This document shows, one piece after another, positions 1-7,247 of a stretch of DNA of 17,531 bases (positions are counted from its first letter, which is position 1; each line of letters opens with the position of its first letter). The translations under genes and the position numbers were made by a program. The stretch lies in assembly GCA_039767595.1 (NCBI GenBank), contig JBDNBY010000006.1, positions 1-17,531 of the forward strand. Direction: 5' to 3'. This DNA is from JBDNBY01 sp039767595. Its GTDB lineage: Bacteria > Pseudomonadota > Alphaproteobacteria > Rhodobacterales > Rhodobacteraceae. Below the pieces are notes generated by a model, which did no database searches, was not told where the DNA came from, and was given only the letters and a program-made list of their open reading frames with translations.

Positions 1-1
1 C

Positions 2-916
2 GATGGCTGGAATGTGCCCAAAGGGCAGATCGCCTCTGTGCCCGACACATTAGAGCAAGATTACCACGCGATGGTCGTGGCCTTGCGCGATTATCTTGGC
101 AAATCTGGGTTTTCCAAGGTCCTCTTGGGGCTGTCGGGGGGCGTGGATTCGGCGATTGTTGCTGTGATCGCCGCCGATGCGATTGGCGCGCAAAATGTGC
201 GCTGTGTCATGTTGCCCAGTGAGTACACCTCAGCCGAGTCCCTTGCCGATGCACAGGGCCTGATCGATACGCTCGGCGCGCCCTATCAAGTGGTGCCCAT
301 AAAACAGGGGCGCGATGCGATTTCCGCCACGTTGGCGCCGATCTTCGAAGGGCGTGACCCTGATCTGACCGAAGAGAATATTCAATCCCGTCTGCGCGGA
401 CTGTTACTGATGGCGATGTCGAATAAATTCGGTGAAATGCTACTGACCACGGGCAATAAATCCGAGGTCGCCGTCGGCTATGCCACAATTTATGGCGATA
501 TGGCGGGCGGGTATAACCCGATCAAAGATCTCTATAAAACACGAGTGTTTGAGATATGCCGTTGGCGCAATCGCCATCACCGCGCGTGGATGATGGGCCC
601 GTCTGGTGCAGTGATCCCGCAAAATATCATTGATAAACCCCCCTCTGCCGAGCTGCGCCCCGATCAAAAAGATAGCGATAGCTTGCCTGATTATGACGTG
701 CTGGATGGCATTTTAACGGGGCTTGTGGATGAGGAAGCCTCGGTCGATGAGCTCGTGGCCCAAGGCTACGGGCGCGCGGATGTGATGCGTGTGCAGCACC
801 TGCTCTATATCAGCGAGTATAAACGCTTCCAATCGGCCCCAGGGGCGCGGCTGAGTGCGCGGGCCTTTTGGCTCGATCGGCGCTATCCGATTGTGAATAA
901 ATGGCGGGATACGTAA
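2..916 (+). CDS. nadE: NAD+ synthetase, C-terminal synthetase domain (5' partial)
   Basis: Catalyses ATP-dependent amidation of deamido-NAD+ to NAD+, the last step of NAD synthesis in the cytoplasm. The visible 304 codons enter from the left edge in frame (DGWNVPKGQ...), so the GTG at 14 is an internal valine and not a start. The pyrophosphatase-type ATP loop LSGGVDS lies about 44-50 residues in. Further family signatures are TTGNKSEVAVGYATIYGDMAGG, cut here to TTGNKSEVAVGY and YGDMAGG, then NPIKDLYKTRVFE, IIDKPPSAELRPDQ and YKRFQSAPG. The long C-terminal domain with this ending is typical of the glutamine-dependent form (about 550 residues), so an N-terminal nitrilase-like glutaminase domain probably lies upstream of the window; that part is inference. 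The gene converges on the minus-strand hydrolase that ends at 935. The identification is very secure; only the 5' portion is missing. Confidence 0.96.
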   Translation, partial: DGWNVPKGQIASVPDTLEQDYHAMVVALRDYLGKSGFSKVLLGLSGGVDSAIVAVIAADAIGAQNVRCVMLPSEYTSAESLADAQGLIDTLGAPYQVVPIKQGRDAISATLAPIFEGRDPDLTEENIQSRLRGLLLMAMSNKFGEMLLTTGNKSEVAVGYATIYGDMAGGYNPIKDLYKTRVFEICRWRNRHHRAWMMGPSGAVIPQNIIDKPPSAELRPDQKDSDSLPDYDVLDGILTGLVDEEASVDELVAQGYGRADVMRVQHLLYISEYKRFQSAPGARLSARAFWLDRRYPIVNKWRDT

Positions 917-925
917 CCCCGCCAT
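901..925. terminator. Hairpin across the nadE stop, possible terminator
   Basis: ATGGCGGG (901-908) and CCCGCCAT (918-925) form a perfect 8-bp stem with a 9-base loop that contains the nadE stop codon. It sits between two convergent genes, where a bidirectional terminator would be expected. There is no clear T-run on either side, so it may only stabilise 3' ends or be Rho-assisted. Low to moderate confidence. Confidence 0.35.
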
Positions 926-934
926 AAGCTTGCG

Positions 935-1828
935 TTACGCGGCCACCCAGCGAAAGCCATCGCCGTCTTTTTCGACCATGCCATATCCGGGGAAGGGCAT
1001 GTGATAGCCGATCAAAGCAATCTTATCTGTGGCCAGCATATCCAATGTGGCGCGCCGTGTTTGCGCGGCTTGCTCTTTGTCGCGGTCAAACAAGAGGTGC
1101 CAATCGGGATTGGCCAATGAATAGATATAGTGATTGGTGAAATCGCCACCAATGAGCACTTGTTGCCCGCCGCTCTCAATCCTATAGGACATATGCCCAG
1201 GCGAATGGCCAAAGGTCTCGACCGCCGTCACCCCAGAGGCCACGCTATCGCCGCCCTCAAGAAAGGCGAACTTATCAGCATCAGAGATCGGCCGCACAAA
1301 GGTTTCAAACGCTTCGTCGCCCGACATATCCCATTCATCAAACTCATAGGCGCCGGCAAAATATTCGGCATTGGCAAAGGTCTCGGCGCCGTCTGACATC
1401 AACCCCGAAATATGATCGCCGTGCATATGCGTGAGGACGATCTTGGTGATCTCATCTGGGCTATGGCCGGCATGCGCAAGGCTATCGCGCATGGCATCGG
1501 CGCTCGTGCCGGTGTCAAAGAGGATCTTCTCGCCGCCCATTTCAATGAGGGTTGGGGTAAAGAAAAACTCCATCCCCGCCGGATCAAGGCCGGCATCTGC
1601 AGCGGCGGCATTGAATGTCTCTTCTGAGACATTGATCCCAAAAATATTGTGCGGGTTTGACACTGTGCGGGTCGAGGCCAACAGCGTCGTGATTTTCATA
1701 TCGCCCATCATGCGCGTTTTGAATGTCGCGTCATGGCCGGCGGCGCGCGCCAATTGCGGCAAGCTCAGCGCCGCACTTGATGCGGCGAGACCGGCCAATG
1801 CATGGCGGCGTGTTACTGAATGTGGCAT
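935..1828 (-). CDS. Tat-exported metallo-beta-lactamase-fold hydrolase
   Basis: A 297-residue metallo-beta-lactamase (MBL) superfamily hydrolase. The N-terminus TRRHALAGLAA followed by a small hydrophobic stretch and LARA-A near residue 29 looks like a twin-arginine export signal, so the enzyme is probably folded and metal-loaded before export to the periplasm. Metal ligands are easily placed: HMHGDH with H134, H136, D138 and H139, then GHSPGH with H212, D229 in IGGDF, and H276 in IGYHMP. This is a complete dinuclear site. The overall arrangement resembles the lactonase/organophosphate-hydrolase-like (OPHC2-type) branch of the superfamily; the substrate cannot be read from the sequence. A strong ribosome-binding site (GGGAGGA, from bases 1839-1833) precedes the ATG. 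It is divergent from gltX across 114 bases and converges on nadE. The MBL fold and export are fairly certain; the branch is tentative. Confidence 0.88.
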   Translation of the reverse strand: MPHSVTRRHALAGLAASSAALSLPQLARAAGHDATFKTRMMGDMKITTLLASTRTVSNPHNIFGINVSEETFNAAAADAGLDPAGMEFFFTPTLIEMGGEKILFDTGTSADAMRDSLAHAGHSPDEITKIVLTHMHGDHISGLMSDGAETFANAEYFAGAYEFDEWDMSGDEAFETFVRPISDADKFAFLEGGDSVASGVTAVETFGHSPGHMSYRIESGGQQVLIGGDFTNHYIYSLANPDWHLLFDRDKEQAAQTRRATLDMLATDKIALIGYHMPFPGYGMVEKDGDGFRWVAA

Positions 1829-1942
1829 TCTATCCTCCCAAATCTGAATATGTGAATATTAGATTATTTTTTCCAAAAAGCCAGAGATCTCGACAATGGC
1901 GTTGATCTATGACAAAGACACGCGACATTACGGAGAAAATGC

Positions 1943-3274
1943 ATGACTGTCACACGATTTGCCCCATCCCCCACAGGATATATTCACGTTGGAAATCTGC
2001 GCACGGCGCTGATGAACTACTTGATTGCGCGGCAACAAGGTGGGCAGTTTATTTTGCGTATCGATGATACCGATCCTGACCGTTCCAAAGAGGAATATGT
2101 CGACGGGATCAAGCAAGATCTTGAATGGCTTGGCCTGACCTGGGACCGCGTAGAGCGTCAATCGCAACGCCTTGATAAATATCATGACGCGGCCCAGCAG
2201 CTGCGCGATATGGGCCGGTTTTACGAGGCGTTTGAAACGCCGACGGAATTGGATCTTAAGCGGAAAAAACAACTCAACATGGGCAAGCCGCCTGTTTATG
2301 ATCGCGCGGCCCTTGCCTTGAGTGATGCGGAAAAAGACGCGCTGCGCACTGAGCGTGGCGCAGGCGTGTGGCGCTTTAAGCTCGATCAGCAACGCACGGA
2401 ATGGAAAGACTTTATTCTGGGCGACCTATCCATCGACGCCGCCTCGGTTTCGGATCCCGTTCTTATTCGCGCCGATGGTCAATTCCTATATACATTGGCC
2501 TCAGTGGTCGATGATTTGGAATTTGGCATCACGGATGTTGTGCGCGGATCGGATCATGTCACGAACACCGCAACACAGATCCAGATCATGCACGCCTTGG
2601 GCGGCACGGCCCCGCAGTTTGCCCATCACTCCCTCCTGACTGGCCCACAAGGCGAGGCGCTGTCCAAACGTCTTGGGACACTGGCGCTTCGGGATTTGCG
2701 AGAGCAGGGCATTGAGCCGATGGCATTGTTGTCGCATATGGCCCGTCTTGGATCGAACAAGCCGGCGCAGATGTTTACTTCGATTGAGGAATTGGTCGAA
2801 GGGTTTGAAATCACCAGCTTTGGCGCCGCCCCGACGAAATTTGATGTCGAGGATCTCGGCCCGCTCACAGCGCGCTATTTGCAAAGCCTGAGCCGCAGTG
2901 ACGTCGATGCCAGCTTGGCCGCCGCCGATGTCCCTGAAGAAGAGCGCGATGCCATCTGGGCCGCTGTTCGCGAAAACGTCAACACGCGCGCCGATATTGC
3001 CACATGGGTCACTATGTTTACAAAGGGCGCGGATCCGGTCATCGACGCAGAGGATCGCGAATTTGTCGCCCAAGCCATGGCGATGCTGCCCGAGGGGCCG
3101 TATGACAGCGAGACATGGAAATCATGGACCACCGCCGTCAAAGAGGCCACAGGCCGCAAAGGCAAGGGATTGTTCATGCCGTTGCGCAAGGCCCTCACAG
3201 GGATGCAACACGGCCCTGACATGGGGGCGATTTTGCCGCATCTTCAAGTGATCAAAGCCAAGACCCAGCTCTAA
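1943..3274 (+). CDS. gltX: Glutamyl-tRNA synthetase (compact form)
   Basis: A class I aminoacyl-tRNA synthetase that charges tRNA with glutamate in the cytoplasm. The start at 1943 has GGAG at 1932-1935. The HIGH signature is HVGN (residues 15-18) in RFAPSPTGYIHVGNLRTAL, and the KMSKS loop is ALSKR (about 239-243). The segment IDDTDPDRSKEEY near residue 40-52 is also diagnostic. At 443 residues it is shorter than the roughly 470 usual for the family. The region that binds zinc in enzymes such as E. coli GluRS reads FYEAFETPTEL here, with no cysteines, so this is a zinc-free form. Many alphaproteobacteria carry two gltX copies and make Gln-tRNA by transamidation; this may be one of such a pair, which the window cannot show. 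The GcvH-like gene follows 89 bases downstream on the same strand. Confidence 0.95.
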   Translation: MTVTRFAPSPTGYIHVGNLRTALMNYLIARQQGGQFILRIDDTDPDRSKEEYVDGIKQDLEWLGLTWDRVERQSQRLDKYHDAAQQLRDMGRFYEAFETPTELDLKRKKQLNMGKPPVYDRAALALSDAEKDALRTERGAGVWRFKLDQQRTEWKDFILGDLSIDAASVSDPVLIRADGQFLYTLASVVDDLEFGITDVVRGSDHVTNTATQIQIMHALGGTAPQFAHHSLLTGPQGEALSKRLGTLALRDLREQGIEPMALLSHMARLGSNKPAQMFTSIEELVEGFEITSFGAAPTKFDVEDLGPLTARYLQSLSRSDVDASLAAADVPEEERDAIWAAVRENVNTRADIATWVTMFTKGADPVIDAEDREFVAQAMAMLPEGPYDSETWKSWTTAVKEATGRKGKGLFMPLRKALTGMQHGPDMGAILPHLQVIKAKTQL

Positions 3275-3363
3275 GGCATAATTTTTCTGCGCTGATCCAT
3301 AAACTGATCGGGCCCCGTGCCGTTTCCCTTTTTTGGGGCAGACACGCGGGGGAGGATACAGCC

Positions 3364-3723
3364 ATGCGCTTTACAGAAGATCACATTTGGCTCGAGCAGG
3401 ACGATGACGATATTGTCATTGGCCTGACCGAGTACGGCATGGGCCTGTTTGGAAAACTGATCTTTATCGATCTACCCGAATCGGGCGATGTCGTCACACG
3501 CGACGAGGCGCTCTTTGTTGTCGAAGGCGAAGAGGCGACGACCGAATTCCTCAGCCCAATTGATGCGACGATCATCGATGTAAACCCTGCTGCGGACGGG
3601 GGGCTTGAGGCGATTGCAGAGGATCCGATGGATCACGGGTGGCTGCTGCGGCTCGAGGCAGGTGTGGGCGCGCGCCTTGAGGATTTCTTAACTGAGGCCG
3701 CCTATTCTAAGCTGATCGTTTAA
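3364..3723 (+). CDS. GcvH-like lipoyl-domain protein lacking the lipoyl lysine
   Basis: A 119-residue protein with the glycine-cleavage H-protein fold: RFTEDHIWLEQ at the start, IGLTEYGMGLFGKLIFIDLPESGD (quoted in part: IGLTEYGMGLFG, FIDLPESGD), the hammerhead region VVEGEEATTEF, and PMDHGWLLRLE near the end. In authentic GcvH the hammerhead reads like VESVKAASDV, with lysine carrying lipoate. Here the aligned residue is glutamate (E57 in VEGEEAT), and the only two lysines in the protein are K31 and K116, both far from the loop. It therefore probably cannot carry lipoate and is unlikely to be the working H protein of glycine cleavage. No gcvT or gcvP is nearby. The ribosome-binding site GGAGGA at 3351-3356 is strong, so it is likely expressed. 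The protein is also unusually acidic. The fold is well supported; the function is unknown. Confidence 0.85.
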   Translation: MRFTEDHIWLEQDDDDIVIGLTEYGMGLFGKLIFIDLPESGDVVTRDEALFVVEGEEATTEFLSPIDATIIDVNPAADGGLEAIAEDPMDHGWLLRLEAGVGARLEDFLTEAAYSKLIV

Positions 3724-3733
3724 CGCGGTACGT

Positions 3734-4660
3734 TTAGGTCTGCGCCAAGGCGCGATAGCGTTGGGCAAGCTGTTGCCACAACGTCTCATTTCCGGCAACC
3801 AAAAGGATGCCCTTGCGCGTGTGCGCGGAGTATTCCGTGCCATCAATCATCCGTGCCACGCCGCCCCCGCGCCGCGCCGCGAGGGCGCCCGCCAAGTGAT
3901 CCCATGGTTTGGGATTAACCGAGATGACAAAATCAAAATGGCCCTGCGCCAACATGCGGTATTCGTGGCACGAGCAGTGAAAATTCGAAATGCCACCTGT
4001 TTTTGGAAACTCCTCGCCAATAATCGCGCGTTGGGCCGCACTCATCAGGCCGGTGTGATAGACGCCGCGCAGATGCTTGGCCTGCTCTTTGCGCGACGTT
4101 TGGCAGATTTTATGCCGATTGGGCCCCATGACAAAGCGCGTGTCTTCGTCGGCGCCAGTGATCACATAATCATCCATGATCGGATCATAAAGTAGGCCAA
4201 AGATCGGTTGCCCGAAGCGCGTTGCACTAATGATCACGCCAAACACATTGATCCCATGCGTAAAATTCCATGTGCCATCAATAGGATCGATGACAAAGGC
4301 CAGCTCGGCCTCGTTCAATTGATCTAGCAGCGCAGGGGTATCGGCCACCGCCTCTTCGCCAATGATCAGGGCATTGGCAAAGGCTCGTGATAGGCCGCGG
4401 GTGATCATCGCCTCAGCATTGCGATCGGCAATGGTCACGAGATCCACGGCCGATGATTTTTGCGAGATATCCGACGCTGCAAGATTGCGATAGCGCGGCA
4501 AGATTTCACTGCGCGCGGCGCGGCGCACAATATTGATGACGCTGTGTTGCTGCGCTGGTGTCAGGTTTTGCGCAATAGTCATCGGAACGCTCGAGGTGCT
4601 CTGTGCGCTCTGTGCGCTTGGGGCGCTGTGTTGGGTGGCAGACGAAGAGGTCTCAGACAT
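3734..4660 (-). CDS. Inositol monophosphatase family phosphatase
   Basis: A 308-residue Mg2+-dependent, lithium-sensitive-type phosphatase of the IMPase/HisN/CysQ superfamily. Metal-site motifs are complete: DLVTIADRNAE (73-83), IGEEA (100-104), DPIDGTWNFTHG (125-136) and PWDHLAGALAARRGG (252-266). Members act on inositol phosphates, histidinol phosphate or 3'-phosphoadenosine phosphates; I cannot assign the substrate from these motifs. The first 26 residues are a low-complexity Ser/Ala/Gln stretch outside the usual fold. An internal ATG at 4582 would remove it, but AAAGGA sits seven bases before the ATG at 4660 and nothing comparable precedes 4582, so the longer form is chosen. It is the last gene of the ycjX-ycjF-IMPase operon (81 bases after ycjF) and converges closely on the GcvH-like gene, with only 10 bases between the stops. 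Confidence 0.9.
   Translation of the reverse strand: MSETSSSATQHSAPSAQSAQSTSSVPMTIAQNLTPAQQHSVINIVRRAARSEILPRYRNLAASDISQKSSAVDLVTIADRNAEAMITRGLSRAFANALIIGEEAVADTPALLDQLNEAELAFVIDPIDGTWNFTHGINVFGVIISATRFGQPIFGLLYDPIMDDYVITGADEDTRFVMGPNRHKICQTSRKEQAKHLRGVYHTGLMSAAQRAIIGEEFPKTGGISNFHCSCHEYRMLAQGHFDFVISVNPKPWDHLAGALAARRGGGVARMIDGTEYSAHTRKGILLVAGNETLWQQLAQRYRALAQT
4598..4615. repeat. 9-bp tandem duplication in the IMPase 5' end
   Basis: GCTCTGTGC occurs twice in direct tandem (4598-4606 and 4607-4615). On the minus strand it encodes the repeated Ala-Gln-Ser in SAQSAQS of the IMPase N-terminal tail. A replication-slippage duplication is the likely origin; length variation would keep the frame. Confidence 0.7.
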
Positions 4661-4741
4661 CTCGGGATCCTTTGTGACTACGTGTGCCAGTGCCTACGCG
4701 GCTGCGGCGCAAAAATAAAGTGGGCGTGACCAAAAGGGCGG

Positions 4742-5707
4742 CTATTTGCGCGTTTGGCCAAAGAGCCCCGCCAAGGCCGCCCCAAGAATGCGCTGCATGC
4801 TGGGTTGTTCTTCGGCGTCAAATTCCAGTGGGCGGCAGATGGCCTGCGCCCGCAGCCCGATCCGCGCCGTGAGCGCGCCATTGACCGCCCCCTCACCAAA
4901 GCGGCGCGACAGTTTGCTGAGTGCACCATGACCGATCACAGTTCCCACTAGGTCATCCGAAATATCCATTAGACCAGCCGCCATTAAATGGGCAAAGATG
5001 CCGCGCAATATCTTGAAATCACTTAATAATGCCGATCCCCCGCCATAGGCCTCGTTGAGGCGGCGGATCATGCGCAGATTGATCCACGTCACGGCCAACA
5101 TGTCGGTGAGCGCGATGGGGACTAGCGCCGTGACCGTCGCCACTTGGCGCGTGGCCTGTTCGATAATGGCGCGGGCAGCGCGGTCTTGGTGGCGCAGGAT
5201 CGTCGTTTCAAAGGGGCGGGTCACGTCGTCTTGATCCAAGGCCTCTTGCGTGGCGGCGTCAAACGCGGCGATCTGCGCGGCGCGTTGTGGATCACGGCGC
5301 AACGGGCGCAGCGCGGGGGCCAAAATCATGCGGGCCTCTTTGGCCGATGTGGCCTGAGCCAGCTGCGCTTTGATCGCCTGAGTGCGCGCAAGGCGGCGCA
5401 GGGCCCCAATTTCACGCAAGATCGCCAGAAGCGCCATCACCGCAAAGAGGATCAAAAAGGCAGTGACCACAGTGCCAACCACTGGCGCACGCTCTAGCCA
5501 ATAGCGGGCAAACCGCTCGGCCAGAAGAACTGCCCAAAGCGACAGCCCCATGCCAACGAGGGGCAGCGCCCAGCGCAGGCGGCGGCGAGGAACAGTGGGG
5601 GCTGGCGATACAGGCGCGGCATCCTCATCGGGTGGCGGCGCAGCGGCGGCCACATCATGGAATGCGTCATCCTCAATCGTGACGGGGGTCTTTGGGGCGG
5701 GGCTCAT
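4742..5707 (-). CDS. ycjF: YcjF-like DUF697 inner-membrane protein
   Basis: A 321-residue membrane protein of the YcjF/DUF697 family. After an acidic, Pro/Ala-rich N-terminal tail (residues 1-40) and the basic patch PRRRLRW come two clear membrane segments, about residues 46-64 and 76-98. A third hydrophobic region is near 193-213 (VTALVPIALTDMLAVTW). The C-terminal DUF697 part includes NLRMIRRLNEAYGG and SRRFGEGAVNGALTARIG (given here to 18 residues), both typical of the family. Its ATG overlaps the stop of the upstream ycjX gene by four bases (ATGA, 5707-5704), indicating translational coupling. In enterobacteria ycjX and ycjF belong to the phage-shock/envelope-stress response; no psp genes are visible here, so a role in envelope stress is only inferred. 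The family is confident; the biochemical function is unknown in general. Confidence 0.85.
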   Translation of the reverse strand: MSPAPKTPVTIEDDAFHDVAAAAPPPDEDAAPVSPAPTVPRRRLRWALPLVGMGLSLWAVLLAERFARYWLERAPVVGTVVTAFLILFAVMALLAILREIGALRRLARTQAIKAQLAQATSAKEARMILAPALRPLRRDPQRAAQIAAFDAATQEALDQDDVTRPFETTILRHQDRAARAIIEQATRQVATVTALVPIALTDMLAVTWINLRMIRRLNEAYGGGSALLSDFKILRGIFAHLMAAGLMDISDDLVGTVIGHGALSKLSRRFGEGAVNGALTARIGLRAQAICRPLEFDAEEQPSMQRILGAALAGLFGQTRK

Positions 5708-7104
5708 AGCTTATCCCCGATCAAAAATTCAATCGCTTTATCTAGGCGCATATGCGGCAATCCTTGATGCGGCCCAAGGTCAAGCGGGGCGGGGGCAAAG
5801 GCCTGCGGCTCTAAAGACAGCTCTTGCCACGCGGCGCCGCCCAAACGGGCCTCGCGTAATATGGGCGCGGGCTCTGGGGGCAGGTGGCCGGGGTAGAAGG
5901 CAATGCTTTTGCCATCACTGAGCCGGCGGCCGCGGATCATCGGCAAATCGCGCCCGTTGTGCGTGCGGGTCTCTTCTGTGGTGGCGCGCAAGGCGGCGAT
6001 GGCCAACGAGGACAGCTGCGCCCCTTTGAATTGCACTTGCGCGGCCGCGTCACGGGTCAGAGCCGCGCCTAGACGCTCGAGATCGGCGTGCTGACTGTGA
6101 TGCAGGTGATCGGCCTTAGTGACGGCAAAGAGCAGCTTATCCACACGTTTGGTGCCCATAAGCGCATCGAGCCAAGAGGCCCGCCCCATGCGAAAGGCCG
6201 GCAAGATCCGCTCCATCAATTGGCCCAGCTCGCCCAAGGCCATCGGCCCCTTGGACACGGCGCCAAGCAGGTCCATCAGCACAATCTGCCGATCCAATTT
6301 GGCAAAATGATCACGGAAAAATGGCCGGATGACCTTGGCCTTATACGCGTCAAAGCGCCGCGCGCTTTCGCGCAGCAGGGCCTTGGGCGCGTCAGGCGGC
6401 AGTGGAACAAAGGTCAGCGCAGGGGATCCCTCCAACTCACCTGGTAATAAAAAGCGGCCCGGCCCGACATCGCTATGCCCTGCGGCCAGTGCCGCGTGCA
6501 GATAGGTCGTGTAATGCTGCGCAAGGGCGATCAACTCGGCCTCGCCGGCCTGCGATGGCAGCGTCTCAAGCGTGGCGGCAAAGGCTTTGCCCTCGGCACG
6601 TTGGCGTGCGGCGGCCAGAGTGCGCTGGCTCCATGTCTCAAAACTCTCGTCCATAAGGGCCAGATCCAACAGCCATTCGCCCGGATAATCGATGATATCC
6701 AAATGCACGATCCGCGGCCCCCTCATGGCGCCGATGATCCCCAAGGGGCGCAGCCGCACTGATAGGCGCAATTGCGAGATCATCTTAGTGCTTTGGGGCC
6801 ATGTGGGATCTGGGCCCAGCAGTTGATCGCGGTGGCGCTCATACTCAAAACGGGGCACTGTGTCATCGGGCTGCGGCTGTAGGATCACGCTTTCGATCCG
6901 CTCTTGGCTATGCGCCATGAGATGGGGCAGGCGATCGCGGGCCAAAAGATTGGACACCAGTGACGTGATAAACACCGTTTTGCCAGCCCGCGCCAGCCCC
7001 GTCACCCCAAGGCGCAGCCGCGTTTCAAACACCAAAGAGCGCGCGGCATCTGCCTTGCGACTGGCCGAGGTCAGCGCGGCTTGGGGGAGCTGTGTCAAAT
7101 TCAT
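5704..7104 (-). CDS. ycjX: YcjX-like DUF463 P-loop GTPase
   Basis: A 466-residue nucleotide-binding protein of the YcjX (DUF463) family. The Walker A motif is GLARAGKT (36-43) in LGVTGLARAGKTVFITSLVSN (quoted in part). The family-typical LDIIDYPGEWLLDLALM occupies about 135-151, with DYPGEW likely serving as the switch/Walker B element. TKAD (329-332) fits the G4 guanine-specificity motif. It is the first gene of the minus-strand ycjX-ycjF-IMPase operon, with a four-base overlap to ycjF. The start is preceded by AAAGG on the minus strand at good spacing. It diverges from truA over about 140 bases that contain the inverted repeat at 7137-7163. YcjX proteins are associated with envelope or phage-shock stress in gammaproteobacteria; the cellular role in alphaproteobacteria is not established. 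Family assignment is secure. Confidence 0.9.
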   Translation of the reverse strand: MNLTQLPQAALTSASRKADAARSLVFETRLRLGVTGLARAGKTVFITSLVSNLLARDRLPHLMAHSQERIESVILQPQPDDTVPRFEYERHRDQLLGPDPTWPQSTKMISQLRLSVRLRPLGIIGAMRGPRIVHLDIIDYPGEWLLDLALMDESFETWSQRTLAAARQRAEGKAFAATLETLPSQAGEAELIALAQHYTTYLHAALAAGHSDVGPGRFLLPGELEGSPALTFVPLPPDAPKALLRESARRFDAYKAKVIRPFFRDHFAKLDRQIVLMDLLGAVSKGPMALGELGQLMERILPAFRMGRASWLDALMGTKRVDKLLFAVTKADHLHHSQHADLERLGAALTRDAAAQVQFKGAQLSSLAIAALRATTEETRTHNGRDLPMIRGRRLSDGKSIAFYPGHLPPEPAPILREARLGGAAWQELSLEPQAFAPAPLDLGPHQGLPHMRLDKAIEFLIGDKL

Positions 7105-7136
7105 GGGGTGCCTTTGGATGATGTTACCTCTTTAAT

Positions 7137-7163
7137 CTAGCGATCCGCGGATCAGATCGCTAG
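7137..7163. promoter_or_regulatory. Overlapping palindromes between ycjX and truA
   Basis: CTAGCGATC (7137-7145) and GATCGCTAG (7155-7163) are a perfect 9-bp inverted repeat with a 9-base spacer. A second perfect palindrome, GATCCGCGGATC (7142-7153), overlaps the left arm. The site lies in the divergent intergenic region, about 33 bases upstream of the ycjX start and 85 bases upstream of truA. It could be a protein-binding operator or an RNA hairpin in the ycjX leader. No trailing T-run on either strand, so it is not a standard terminator. Confidence 0.5.
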
Positions 7164-7247
7164 GGGGAGACTTTTCAATTTTGTGGATATCGCGTAAGAG
7201 CGGTCGCGCATGACGGCCTCCATTATGGGCCAAATGAAGGAATGACG

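Noticed and set aside
541..600. Possible frameshift or truncation in nadE
   Set aside because: The reading stays in frame through RVFEICRWRN to the C-terminal IIDKPPSAELR; the missing N-terminus is only the window edge.
2501..3073. Minus-strand open frame opposite gltX
   Set aside because: Fully antisense to gltX, no domain signature and no initiation signals.
4661..4741. Terminator or promoter between ycjF and the IMPase gene
   Set aside because: I found no stable hairpin with a T-run and no convincing -35/-10 pair on the minus strand, so the genes are treated as one operon.
7202..7244. truA start at ATG 7242
   Set aside because: AAGGA directly abuts this ATG, leaving no spacing; ATG 7248 has proper spacing and gives the family N-terminus.
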